Shown here in pieces: positions 10,135 through 17,559 of a stretch of DNA of 60,678 nt. The first letter of the stretch is position 1. Every line of letters starts with the position of its first letter. A model generated the notes under the pieces. The model worked only from the letters and a program-made list of their open reading frames with translations. It was not told the DNA's origin and ran no database searches. Both the position numbers and the translations under genes were made by a program. Source of the stretch: Methylophaga sp. (GTDB taxonomy: Bacteria > Pseudomonadota > Gammaproteobacteria > Nitrosococcales > Methylophagaceae); contig DRHW01000044.1 in NCBI GenBank assembly GCA_011053005.1, forward strand, positions 1-60,678, written 5' to 3'.

Positions 10135-10146
10135 AGCATGCATGCT
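10135..10146. promoter_or_regulatory. 12-bp perfect palindrome
   Basis: AGCATGCATGCT, 7 bp after the 15-bp palindrome and 47 bp before the forward TTG start. It could be a second operator site in the same divergent promoter region. Confidence 0.35.
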
Positions 10147-10192
10147 ATATTAATTGTCGAATTTGTAACGTTAACATTTACGGAGAAAAAAT

Positions 10193-11167
10193 TTGAATAA
10201 TAATCAATTTAAATCTAAAGGTAATACTGGCCTTTTATTCCTAGCAGGAATTGTTACGATTGTTTTAGCTGGTTCTTATTTTTATCTTGATTATCAAGTA
10301 GATTCTCGCGCCAATGAAAGTATGTTATCCCTTGTTGATGAGGCTCATGCTCAGGGCGTTTTGCTGAGTTATTCTTCGATTGAAGCTTCACCACTCAATC
10401 AAACAGTTGAAATTGTAGATCTCACTGTTATAGGAAATGAACTAGAACCAGATGTCCAACTTGGTAAGGTCGTCATGAAAGGCTTCCGCTGGCAAGATTT
10501 AACTAATGAGCAAAACAAGTTTCCTTTAGCAATGAGTATTGATATCTATAATGGTGAACTTCACCTTAAAAAAAGTATGATCGATACTAACCCAAACTTG
10601 CAAGCATTGGCTCGTATTTTAGGTGACACTATCCCGTTCACTACGAATATCATGTATAAATTTAATCCGGAACTAAACCTGTTAAACGTATCATTGAAAC
10701 AAGCTGTTGAAGATAATTTTTCATTTGATGGCAAAGTTTTATTAGGCAATATGGCTTGGCTGACAACGCTTGATCAACAACAAGCACAAATACCGGCTAA
10801 AACAATGTCAGCGGCAATGAATTCGACTTTAAATAAGTTTTCTATGACCTATCAAAATAAAGGAATAATTGAAAAAATAAGAGCCGATATTAGTAGTCAA
10901 ACTGGACAATCGACAGAACAATTAACCCAAAACAGCATCGCTCAATTAGAACAATTACAACTTTCATCCGCACAGCACTGGGGTCCGGTCTTTACACCAT
11001 TCATTGATGAAATGATTAAGTTCAGCAATGATCCAGAACAATTAAAGCTCGACATCTCACCGCTTAAACCGTTAACGAGCCAAGATTTACTGCTTGGTTT
11101 TCTGGGTGGTGAAGCTAATCTTATTAAGCTTATAGAAGATGCCCATCTCGCTCTTGAAGCTAATTGA
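10193..11167 (+). CDS. membrane-anchored periplasmic protein, YdgA/DUF945-like (weak)
   Basis: 324 aa with one N-terminal membrane segment (about residues 13-33, 'GLLFLAGIVTIVLAGSYFYL') and a long soluble, presumably periplasmic part. That part contains beta-rich segments such as 'ELEPDVQLGKVVMKGFRWQD' and 'LAMSIDIYNGELHLKKSMID', a layout reminiscent of YdgA/DUF945 or AsmA-like proteins. The resemblance is loose and the protein is much shorter than YdgA (about 500 aa). The start is TTG, supported by 'CGGAG' 8 nt upstream. It lies 67 bp before lapD in the same direction and may share its transcript. No function can be assigned. Confidence 0.7.
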   Translation: MNNNQFKSKGNTGLLFLAGIVTIVLAGSYFYLDYQVDSRANESMLSLVDEAHAQGVLLSYSSIEASPLNQTVEIVDLTVIGNELEPDVQLGKVVMKGFRWQDLTNEQNKFPLAMSIDIYNGELHLKKSMIDTNPNLQALARILGDTIPFTTNIMYKFNPELNLLNVSLKQAVEDNFSFDGKVLLGNMAWLTTLDQQQAQIPAKTMSAAMNSTLNKFSMTYQNKGIIEKIRADISSQTGQSTEQLTQNSIAQLEQLQLSSAQHWGPVFTPFIDEMIKFSNDPEQLKLDISPLKPLTSQDLLLGFLGGEANLIKLIEDAHLALEAN

Positions 11168-11234
11168 ACAATTTTAAAACATCATTAAACATATTTTAAC
11201 GTGAGTTATTCACTTCATTTTTTAGGTAACGGCC

Positions 11235-13139
11235 ATGTCACTGTCTAAACAATTATTACTGTTAATTAGTCTTATCTTTTTCATCGTCTTTTCAGTTAAT
11301 TTTGTGCTTAGCATGAGCAACATTAAAAGTTACCTAGAAGTAGAATCAGAAATTCATGTTCAAGATACCGCGACCTCTTTAGGCCTATCCCTAAGCCCTT
11401 ATATGTCGAATGAAGACGACCCAATCATTCGCACCATGATGAATGCTATTTTTGATATGGGCTACTATAAGGAAATGACCTTAGTCGATGTCGATGGCAA
11501 AAATTTAGTCACTTTAACAAGCGGTGAAGAGGTAGCTGGCGTGCCATCATGGCTCGTTTCTCTAGTGCCGATGAAGGTGGCTACGGCCGTCTCAGAAATC
11601 AGTTCTGGCTGGAACATTAGCGGCACTATATCCGTTAGTACTAATCCTGCTTATGGCTATTTGAAATTATATGAGCAAGGCAAAAATACGCTTAAATTCT
11701 CCTTGATTATTTTCTTGATTGCGATTGGTCTATTAGCGTTAACACTACGCTTTACTTTACGTCCTCTGAGGGCAATTGAAAAACAAGCTAATGATATTTC
11801 AGCAGGTAATTTTACCGTTATTGAAAACTTACCCTGGACCCTTGAAGTAAAAAATGTAGCTCAATCAATGAACAGTATGTCGCTTAAGATTGGCGCTATG
11901 ATCGGTAGGCTCAATAGCAAACTGGCCTCATTAAGTGAAAATTTAAAACGTGACCCACTGACTCAATTGCTTAATCAATCGACTTTTTATGTAAATTTAA
12001 AAGAAATGCTGTCAGCAGGACAATCGGGTTATGCAGCTATTATTAAATTTGATGACCTAGCGGCTATTGCCAAAAATAAAGGCAATGAAGCCGTCAATCA
12101 GCTATTAATAAGCTTTGCAAATATATTAGAAAGTGCCCAACAATTAGAGCCTCGTTCAAGTGTTTATCGACTTTATGGTTCAGAGTTTGCTCTACTCTGC
12201 CCAAGCTTAAATAAACCAGAAATGACTGCACTCGCTGACACATTAAAAATAGATATCGCCGATCTTGGTGAGCAATATGATATTGATGACCTCGTCCATA
12301 TGGGCATCATCCGCTTTGAACGCAGTAGTGACTTTAAAAAATTATCACCCGCCATGATTGAAGCCTATGAACAAGCCAGAAAAATTGGTCATAACGCATA
12401 TTACATTCAAGAACAAAGTATGAGTTCAATGAGTGAGTTAGACTGGAAAGCCACCATTAATAATGTCATTGAAAATGACATGCCAGAAATAATGTTCACA
12501 TCTATTGCCTATAATCATGATAACGAAATACCGGTTAAAGTGATGGAAGAAGCCTTTACTGTAGTCAAAGATTCTGTCGGCAACTCGCTCTCTATTGGTA
12601 CCTTCTTTTCGATGGCGCAAGAGTTCGGCTTAGAAGAAGAATTAGATAAATGTATCGTTAATAAAATCATTCTATTAATGGAAGAAACTAAGCAATCTGT
12701 TCCTGTAACGATAAATCTTTCAATGACGGCGATATCCTCCCCTTCTTTCAACGCTTGGCTGCAAGAAAGAATTGAGCGCTCGACGTTAAATCACGGTCTG
12801 TTAGTATTTAGTGTTACCGCTTATTCTGCTGCGAAAAACCTGCCTGCTTTCGCGAACTTTAACTTATTCATTAAAACCTTAGGTGCAAAAACCTTACTTA
12901 AACGTTATTCATCCGATATTATCGCAATCAATCTATTAAAAGAATTACATATTGACTATATCCGACTAGCTCGTAATTTAACGCAGAATATACAAGCTGA
13001 CAGCAATAAATCCAATCACCTAGAAATCATGCATGAGGTATCTAACTTATTAGATATTCATATTATTGCCGAAGATGTATCACAAGAAAACGATTTTGAA
13101 TTCCTAGTAAAATCAGGGATTTATGGTATCGGTCGCTGA
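11235..13139 (+). CDS. lapD: LapD-type c-di-GMP receptor
   Basis: An inner-membrane receptor that, when loaded with c-di-GMP, holds the protease LapG in the periplasm and so keeps a cell-surface adhesin in place (known for Pseudomonas LapD). Layout of the 634 aa: TM1 at 6-27; periplasmic LapD/MoxY-type domain 28-152 with Trp126 in 'SSGWNISGTISV', matching the LapG-contacting W125 of P. fluorescens; TM2 153-172; HAMP 173-225; GGDEF domain from 238 with the signature decayed to YGSEF (314-318); EAL-like domain about 400-634 without the EAL triad ('TSIAYN'). Loss of both catalytic motifs fits a receptor rather than an enzyme. 'AGGTAA' precedes the ATG, and its end overlaps lapG. Confidence 0.93.
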   Translation: MSLSKQLLLLISLIFFIVFSVNFVLSMSNIKSYLEVESEIHVQDTATSLGLSLSPYMSNEDDPIIRTMMNAIFDMGYYKEMTLVDVDGKNLVTLTSGEEVAGVPSWLVSLVPMKVATAVSEISSGWNISGTISVSTNPAYGYLKLYEQGKNTLKFSLIIFLIAIGLLALTLRFTLRPLRAIEKQANDISAGNFTVIENLPWTLEVKNVAQSMNSMSLKIGAMIGRLNSKLASLSENLKRDPLTQLLNQSTFYVNLKEMLSAGQSGYAAIIKFDDLAAIAKNKGNEAVNQLLISFANILESAQQLEPRSSVYRLYGSEFALLCPSLNKPEMTALADTLKIDIADLGEQYDIDDLVHMGIIRFERSSDFKKLSPAMIEAYEQARKIGHNAYYIQEQSMSSMSELDWKATINNVIENDMPEIMFTSIAYNHDNEIPVKVMEEAFTVVKDSVGNSLSIGTFFSMAQEFGLEEELDKCIVNKIILLMEETKQSVPVTINLSMTAISSPSFNAWLQERIERSTLNHGLLVFSVTAYSAAKNLPAFANFNLFIKTLGAKTLLKRYSSDIIAINLLKELHIDYIRLARNLTQNIQADSNKSNHLEIMHEVSNLLDIHIIAEDVSQENDFEFLVKSGIYGIGR

Positions 13140-13827
13140 TCCGTCTTTGATGATTGTGATGAAAAAATGGTTTCGGCCCCCTAACAATGTCATGGTATGT
13201 CTTGTTATTGCATTATGCCTGACGCCATCTTACACATTGATTGCCAAGGGAGAAATTACCGAAGCAGTGTTGATAAAAATTGAGAAAAAATATAATAAGT
13301 TTGCTCGTGAACGGGTTGAAGCATGGCAAAAACTAATTATGACATCTCAAAACTTGTCTGATCTTGAAAAATTGATCGTCGTAAATCGTTTTTTCAATAG
13401 CAATATGATCTTTATTGATGACATAGCTTTATGGGGGAAAGAGGATTACTGGGCAACACCGCTTGAAGCGTTATCTATTGGAGCTGGCGATTGTGAAGAC
13501 TACTCAATCGCGAAGTATTTCACTTTAAAACAGCTTGATGTTGATGAAGAGAAGCTTCGGATAACATATGTTAAAGCGGTAAATATAGGGCAAGCTCATA
13601 TGGTTTTAACCTATTTTGAAAATAAACGTGCGACTCCCTTGGTTTTAGATAATCTTGATATTGAGATTAAACCTGCAAATTTACGAACAGATTTAGTGCC
13701 TGTTTATAGTTTTAATGGTGATGGTTTGTGGCTAGCGAAATCTCGTGGTGAAGGAAAACGTGTAGGCAATGCATCACGCCTTTCCTTATGGGAAGATCTT
13801 GCAAAAAGAATGGAAGCAGATCAATAA
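13123..13827 (+). CDS. lapG: LapG-type periplasmic cysteine protease
   Basis: A bacterial transglutaminase-like cysteine protease (BTLCP) that cuts the N-terminal retention module of giant RTX adhesins. The catalytic triad is visible: Cys124 in 'GAGDCEDYSIAKYF', His159 in 'GQAHMVLTYF' and Asp176 in 'LVLDNLD', with LapG-like spacing. Acidic residues around the Cys (D123, E125, D126) fit the family's Ca2+ site. A signal-anchor lies at about 20-42. The frame opens at 13123, but no SD is visible and ATGs at 13150 or 13159 ('MKKWF') would give a more usual export signal. It overlaps lapD by up to 17 bp, showing coupled expression. Confidence 0.93.
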   Translation: MVSVADPSLMIVMKKWFRPPNNVMVCLVIALCLTPSYTLIAKGEITEAVLIKIEKKYNKFARERVEAWQKLIMTSQNLSDLEKLIVVNRFFNSNMIFIDDIALWGKEDYWATPLEALSIGAGDCEDYSIAKYFTLKQLDVDEEKLRITYVKAVNIGQAHMVLTYFENKRATPLVLDNLDIEIKPANLRTDLVPVYSFNGDGLWLAKSRGEGKRVGNASRLSLWEDLAKRMEADQ

Positions 13828-13864
13828 GTTTTTACCCAAAATATAGTAAGATTTTTTGCAATAA

Positions 13865-13888
13865 TTATCAGGAAATAATTCCTGATAA
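13865..13888 (+). terminator. hairpin after lapG (possible terminator)
   Basis: A perfect 10-bp stem TTATCAGGAA / TTCCTGATAA with loop ATAA, 37 bp after the lapG stop. There is no immediate T-run; a short one comes 6 nt later, so termination is likely weak. It could instead be an operator for the next gene. Confidence 0.45.
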
Positions 13889-13969
13889 AAAGGGATTTTT
13901 CTCTTAGCGATTATTAAAGTCCACGCTGTATTCTATTCGGCATAACTTCCTACGCTGACGGGTCTATAA

Positions 13970-14350
13970 ATGAAAAAATCCCTAGCTTTAATACTCTTTA
14001 GTACATTTTTCTCAATGAGTGGCTACGCAGGACAACCTAAACTTGAATTACTTGCAGGAATTGAAGCTGGCATAGATTCTGATACGGCAATGACGGTGAG
14101 TGACTTATTAAGAACGCAGGAAATTTTATCTTCTGAAAGAACCGGAACGGTAAAAACTTGGTATAACGTTGACTCGACAACGCTTTATGATGTCAAAGTA
14201 GGTAAACACTACACCGCAAATCAGCGTCCATGTATTGCTTATACCTTAACAACAAAACACAACTCAAAAACTGAAAGCCAACAACTTAATGCCTGCATGA
14301 ATCATGATGGCCAATGGATTTCTATCGACTTAAATTCTTTAGCTTTGTAA
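13970..14350 (+). CDS. small exported protein with 17-kDa surface-antigen-like domain
   Basis: 126 aa with a clear signal peptide ('MKKSLALILFSTFFSMSGYA', cleaved before GQP). The C-terminal half, 'VKTWYNVDSTTLYDVKVGKH', then 'CIAYTL' and 'ACMNHDGQWISID', has the W-x-Y...C-x-Y...AC-x-x-DGxW pattern of the RT0821/Lpp0805 or 17-kDa rickettsial surface antigen family; two conserved cysteines probably form a disulfide. There is no lipobox and no glycine-zipper segment, so only the terminal domain is present. It sits between lapG and the convergent cmoB. Function unknown. Confidence 0.7.
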   Translation: MKKSLALILFSTFFSMSGYAGQPKLELLAGIEAGIDSDTAMTVSDLLRTQEILSSERTGTVKTWYNVDSTTLYDVKVGKHYTANQRPCIAYTLTTKHNSKTESQQLNACMNHDGQWISIDLNSLAL

Positions 14351-14386
14351 TAGTCGATCGTTCGTTTTAACTAGACTATATAGCTT

Positions 14387-14424
14387 AAAAGGCAAAGTAT
14401 CATTTAAATACTATGCCCTTTTTA
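14387..14424. terminator. bidirectional terminator between small secreted protein gene and cmoB
   Basis: An imperfect stem AAAAGGCAAAGTAT / ATACTATGCCCTTTTT around loop CATTTAA, with A/T tracts on both flanks. It overlaps the cmoB stop codon. Confidence 0.7.
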
Positions 14425-15393
14425 TGGCGCCGTTGCGATAAATATGGCTCTGATAGGCGCCGGATGACCTTCAATGGTTTTGCTATGATCATCAGGATCA
14501 AGAAAATCTGCTAAGGATTCAAACGTCATCCATGCCGTCGGTCTTTGTTCTTCAATCGTTGTCTTATTCACATCAACACAACGAACATCTTTAAAACCAC
14601 AGCGGCGCAACCATAATTCCATAGTTGGAATAGTCGGGAAAAACCACACATTTCTCATTTTGGCATAACGACCTTCCGGCATTAATGTCACGCCCTCTTC
14701 GCCTTCAATGACTAACGTTTCTAATACCAACTCGCCACCTGATCGCAAACACGCCCGTAATTCATATAAATGATCTAAGGGCGAACGGCGATGATACAAA
14801 ACACCCATTGAAAATACGGTGTCAAAACACGCTAATTTTTCAGGCAAATCTTCAATACCAACCGGTAATACATAGTGATTACTTTCACCTATATAACGCT
14901 GCATAACATGATATTGCATGACGAATACTAATGTCGGATCAATACCGAGCACTAATTGGGCACCTTCGCCCAACATCCGCCAACCGTGATAACCATTACC
15001 ACCGCCAATATCAAGCACTTTTCTATTGGCTAAATGTTGAATATGCGGTAATAGGCGATCCCATTTCCAATCAGAATGCCATTCCGTATTCAGCTCAAGA
15101 CCCAATAAATCATAAGGCCCTTTTCGCCACGGGTGAAAGGCTTTTAAATTCGCGACAAAGGCATCTTTATCATGATCAGCAAAATCATCAGCAGAACCAA
15201 TTTGTACCCGATCTTTTAAGTTTATTGATGTCGGTAAGATATTGGGTAATGCGGCAAGCGCTGTCTGCCAGCCAGTCATTTTGCCATGACCATCTTCAGA
15301 TAATTTCGCTGGTATCGTTTGACGTAATTGCTGTGACCATTGTTCGAGGCCAATGGCATCCAACTTAGGGTAGAGTGATTGATAAACGCTCAT
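14422..15393 (-). CDS. cmoB: tRNA uridine-34 carboxymethyltransferase CmoB
   Basis: Transfers a carboxymethyl group from carboxy-SAM to 5-hydroxyuridine-34, giving cmo5U in tRNAs that read four-fold codon boxes. 323 aa (E. coli 323). The N-terminal helical part ('[20 protein letters not shown]') and the SAM fold with '[20 protein letters not shown]' are typical, as are '[16 protein letters not shown]' and the end '[12 protein letters not shown]'. Its ATG overlaps the cmoA stop (ATGA). It is the third gene of tsaB-cmoA-cmoB, so substrate maker and user are translated together. Confidence 0.96.
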   Translation of the reverse strand: MSVYQSLYPKLDAIGLEQWSQQLRQTIPAKLSEDGHGKMTGWQTALAALPNILPTSINLKDRVQIGSADDFADHDKDAFVANLKAFHPWRKGPYDLLGLELNTEWHSDWKWDRLLPHIQHLANRKVLDIGGGNGYHGWRMLGEGAQLVLGIDPTLVFVMQYHVMQRYIGESNHYVLPVGIEDLPEKLACFDTVFSMGVLYHRRSPLDHLYELRACLRSGGELVLETLVIEGEEGVTLMPEGRYAKMRNVWFFPTIPTMELWLRRCGFKDVRCVDVNKTTIEEQRPTAWMTFESLADFLDPDDHSKTIEGHPAPIRAIFIATAP

Positions 15394-16124
15394 TTAATTG
15401 CCACTAATGAAATAAAGTTAAAACATTGAAACCATAATTCACTGAACTCAAAACCTGCTAATTTAAGTCGTTGCTGATGATTTGCTAATGTTTCAGGAAT
15501 TAATACTTTTTCTAGTGCACTGCGTTTTTGACTAATTTCTAAATCGCTGTAACCATTAGCACGTTTAAAATCGTGATGTACATCGATATGAAACTCATGT
15601 TTTTCTGGTTCAGAAAAAGCAATTTTCTCTGAAAGAATTAAAATACCTCCGGGTTTTAGGCCTTGGTAGATTCGTTCGATGAGCAATAATCGATCTTCTA
15701 CCGGAATAAATTGCAAAGTAAAATTAAGCACCACTACCGATGCATTTTCAATATCAACATCCTGTAGATTGGCACATACCATCGAAACTGGAACGGTTGA
15801 TGATTGATCTGAGGCTAATAATTGTTGACCACGTTCGATCATCGCGACCGAGTTATCAATCGCAATAATATCGCAGTTTTCTTGAGTAATACGCTGGCGC
15901 ATAGATAATGTAACAGCCCCCAGTGAGCAGCCCAAATCATAACAATGACTGTCTGCTTGAGCATATCTAGCCGCTAATACACCAATGGTTGAAATCATCG
16001 TGCCATAACCCGGCACCGAGCGTTGAATCATATCTGGAAAGACATCAACTACGCGTTCATCAAACCGAAAGTCGATCATTTCATCTAAAGGTGAAGCATA
16101 AATAGCATCTTGGTTTTTAGCCAT
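15390..16124 (-). CDS. cmoA: carboxy-SAM synthase CmoA
   Basis: Makes carboxy-S-adenosyl-L-methionine from SAM and prephenate for CmoB. 244 aa (E. coli 247). Seen: '[20 protein letters not shown]', the SAM motif '[16 protein letters not shown]', '[16 protein letters not shown]', and '[20 protein letters not shown]', all CmoA hallmarks. The start ATG overlaps the tsaB stop by one base (TAATG). Confidence 0.96.
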   Translation of the reverse strand: MAKNQDAIYASPLDEMIDFRFDERVVDVFPDMIQRSVPGYGTMISTIGVLAARYAQADSHCYDLGCSLGAVTLSMRQRITQENCDIIAIDNSVAMIERGQQLLASDQSSTVPVSMVCANLQDVDIENASVVVLNFTLQFIPVEDRLLLIERIYQGLKPGGILILSEKIAFSEPEKHEFHIDVHHDFKRANGYSDLEISQKRSALEKVLIPETLANHQQRLKLAGFEFSELWFQCFNFISLVAIK

Positions 16125-16810
16125 TATTGCTCACCTTTTTTCTTAGCGACGTTATTTCTTAAATAAACAGGCATCGCTTGATCGGCGGGCAATACACGAC
16201 CTGCCAAAGCTTCAATTTGTGCTAATTTAACAATGCTTGCCGCTCTTGGATAATGTTCGGTGCTCACTTGCGTTAACTGATTGTTAAAGCTTTCACGCAA
16301 TATCGCATCATATTCTCGCCAGCCGGTACCAATACCCGCCCATGCAGACGAAGAAGGATCAGCTAAAAAATCTTGTGGTGGACACACACGTTCATGATCA
16401 ACTAATTTCACTAAGCCGTTTTCTAGTTGATAACTCGCACAATAAATCTCACCCATTCGGGCATCCATAGCGACGGCTAAATGATCAATATCTAATTGAT
16501 CTGCCGCGCCTTGGGCAACCGCAGCAAGTGATGACACTGGAACCACGGGGATATCTCTGGCAAAGGCAATACCTTGCGCTACGCCAACACCGACACGGAC
16601 GCCAGTAAATGATCCAGGTCCACGTCCAAAGGCCAAAACATCAATAGCAGACATGCCGATTCCAGCTTGAGTAAGTACTTTGTCCAACATGCCCAAAATC
16701 AGCTCAGAATGCCCGCGTTGCGTCATTTCAACATACTCAAACAATTCACCTTGATATAACAAGGCGGCGGAACAAGACTCGGTGCAGGTATCTAAAGCAA
16801 TAATATTCAT
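16124..16810 (-). CDS. tsaB: tRNA t6A37 biosynthesis protein TsaB
   Basis: A non-catalytic partner of TsaD in forming N6-threonylcarbamoyladenosine at tRNA position 37. 228 aa (E. coli 231), an ASKHA-fold protein without the metal-binding histidines of TsaD. The opening 'IIALDTCTESCSAALLYQGE', then 'RGHSELILGMLDKVL', 'LAFGRGPGSFTGVRVGVGVA' and 'AVAMDARMGEIYCASY' match the family. It leads the operon with cmoA and cmoB, which act on position 34 of the same anticodon loop. In E. coli tsaB neighbours yoaA, which is also nearby here. Confidence 0.95.
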   Translation of the reverse strand: MNIIALDTCTESCSAALLYQGELFEYVEMTQRGHSELILGMLDKVLTQAGIGMSAIDVLAFGRGPGSFTGVRVGVGVAQGIAFARDIPVVPVSSLAAVAQGAADQLDIDHLAVAMDARMGEIYCASYQLENGLVKLVDHERVCPPQDFLADPSSSAWAGIGTGWREYDAILRESFNNQLTQVSTEHYPRAASIVKLAQIEALAGRVLPADQAMPVYLRNNVAKKKGEQ

Positions 16811-16926
16811 AGGATCGTTAAAAGTGTCATTTGGCTGTAATAAGCGCTAATTATAATTCAAACAACATCTTTAATTTGTCTTAAATAACGCTCAAATCCA
16901 ATTCAATTTTAATACGGAGTAATTCT

Positions 16927-17049
16927 ATGTCTTATTTGATCGACGCTGTCATGGTGACACGCGAAGTGTTTCTTTTAGGCTATGTCGTCATCACTTCGCC
17001 GATGGGGCTTATTGCTGGCGCATTGTTATTGGGCAGTTCAGAATATTAA
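16927..17049 (+). CDS. 40-residue small membrane protein (unlisted)
   Basis: An ATG-to-TAA frame of 40 codons preceded by a strong SD (GGAG at 16916-16919, 7 nt before the ATG). The translation begins 'MSYLIDAVMVTREVFLLGYV' and ends 'LLLGSSEY'. Residues 15-36 are almost wholly hydrophobic with Gly, Ser and Pro ('SPMGLIAGALLLG'), enough for one membrane helix. A possible -10 (TATAAT at 16852) lies upstream. It is divergent from tsaB and 75 bp before the DUF3010 gene. I recognise no homologue. The SD, start and hydrophobic profile support a real gene, but there is no conservation evidence. Confidence 0.6.
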   Translation: MSYLIDAVMVTREVFLLGYVVITSPMGLIAGALLLGSSEY

Positions 17050-17133
17050 CCAAATCAAACTAAAGCGCTCGGTAAACAGCGCTCAGATCGAGTACCATAT
17101 CTCACATATTTAAATTTAAGTGGGATGAAAAAC

Positions 17134-17559
17134 ATGAAAGTCTGTGGTGTTGAATTAAAAGGCAATGATGCCATTATTTGCCTGATGTCATTAAAAGATG
17201 GTTTGTATGCATTACATGAATGTCGCGTGAAAAAGCTGACCATTAATGATGACCGAGATAACGAGCAGTTACGAAAATTTCAGTTTGATTTTGCTAAGTT
17301 AATGCAAGATTATCAGGTTGAGCATGTAGTCATTCGTGAACGGATGACAAAAGGTAAATTTATTGGTGGTTCGACAGGTTTTAAACTTGAAGCCGCATTG
17401 CAATTAGCTGATGACATCAGCGTTTCATTGATTGCTCCTTCCAAAATAAAAGATATCGTAAAACGCAGCGAAGTGGTGATGAATTTTAGTGACACTGGCT
17501 TAAAACAATTTCAAGAACCTGCTTTTACGACTGCTTTTGCTTATCTTGAAAATCTTTAA
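17134..17559 (+). CDS. DUF3010 family protein
   Basis: 141 aa from the ATG at 17134, chosen because AAGTGGGA at 17118-17125 is 8 nt upstream; the ATG at 17125 overlaps that SD. The pattern 'KVCGVELKGNDAIICLMSL' at the start, then 'LMQDYQVEHVVIRERMTKGK', 'SVSLIAPSKIKDIVKRSE' and 'AFTTAFAYLE' is that of PF11215 proteins of gammaproteobacteria. The opening strand with an acidic residue and the central 'VVIRER' resemble an RNase H/RuvC-like fold, but that is inference and no activity is known. Its 3' end abuts the convergent yoaA with no gap. Confidence 0.85.
   Translation: MKVCGVELKGNDAIICLMSLKDGLYALHECRVKKLTINDDRDNEQLRKFQFDFAKLMQDYQVEHVVIRERMTKGKFIGGSTGFKLEAALQLADDISVSLIAPSKIKDIVKRSEVVMNFSDTGLKQFQEPAFTTAFAYLENL

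Noticed and set aside
9951..10139. 62-codon reverse frame just upstream of sulP
   Set aside because: It covers the divergent promoter region and one of its palindromes, has no good SD and no recognisable protein character. Leader RNA is more likely.
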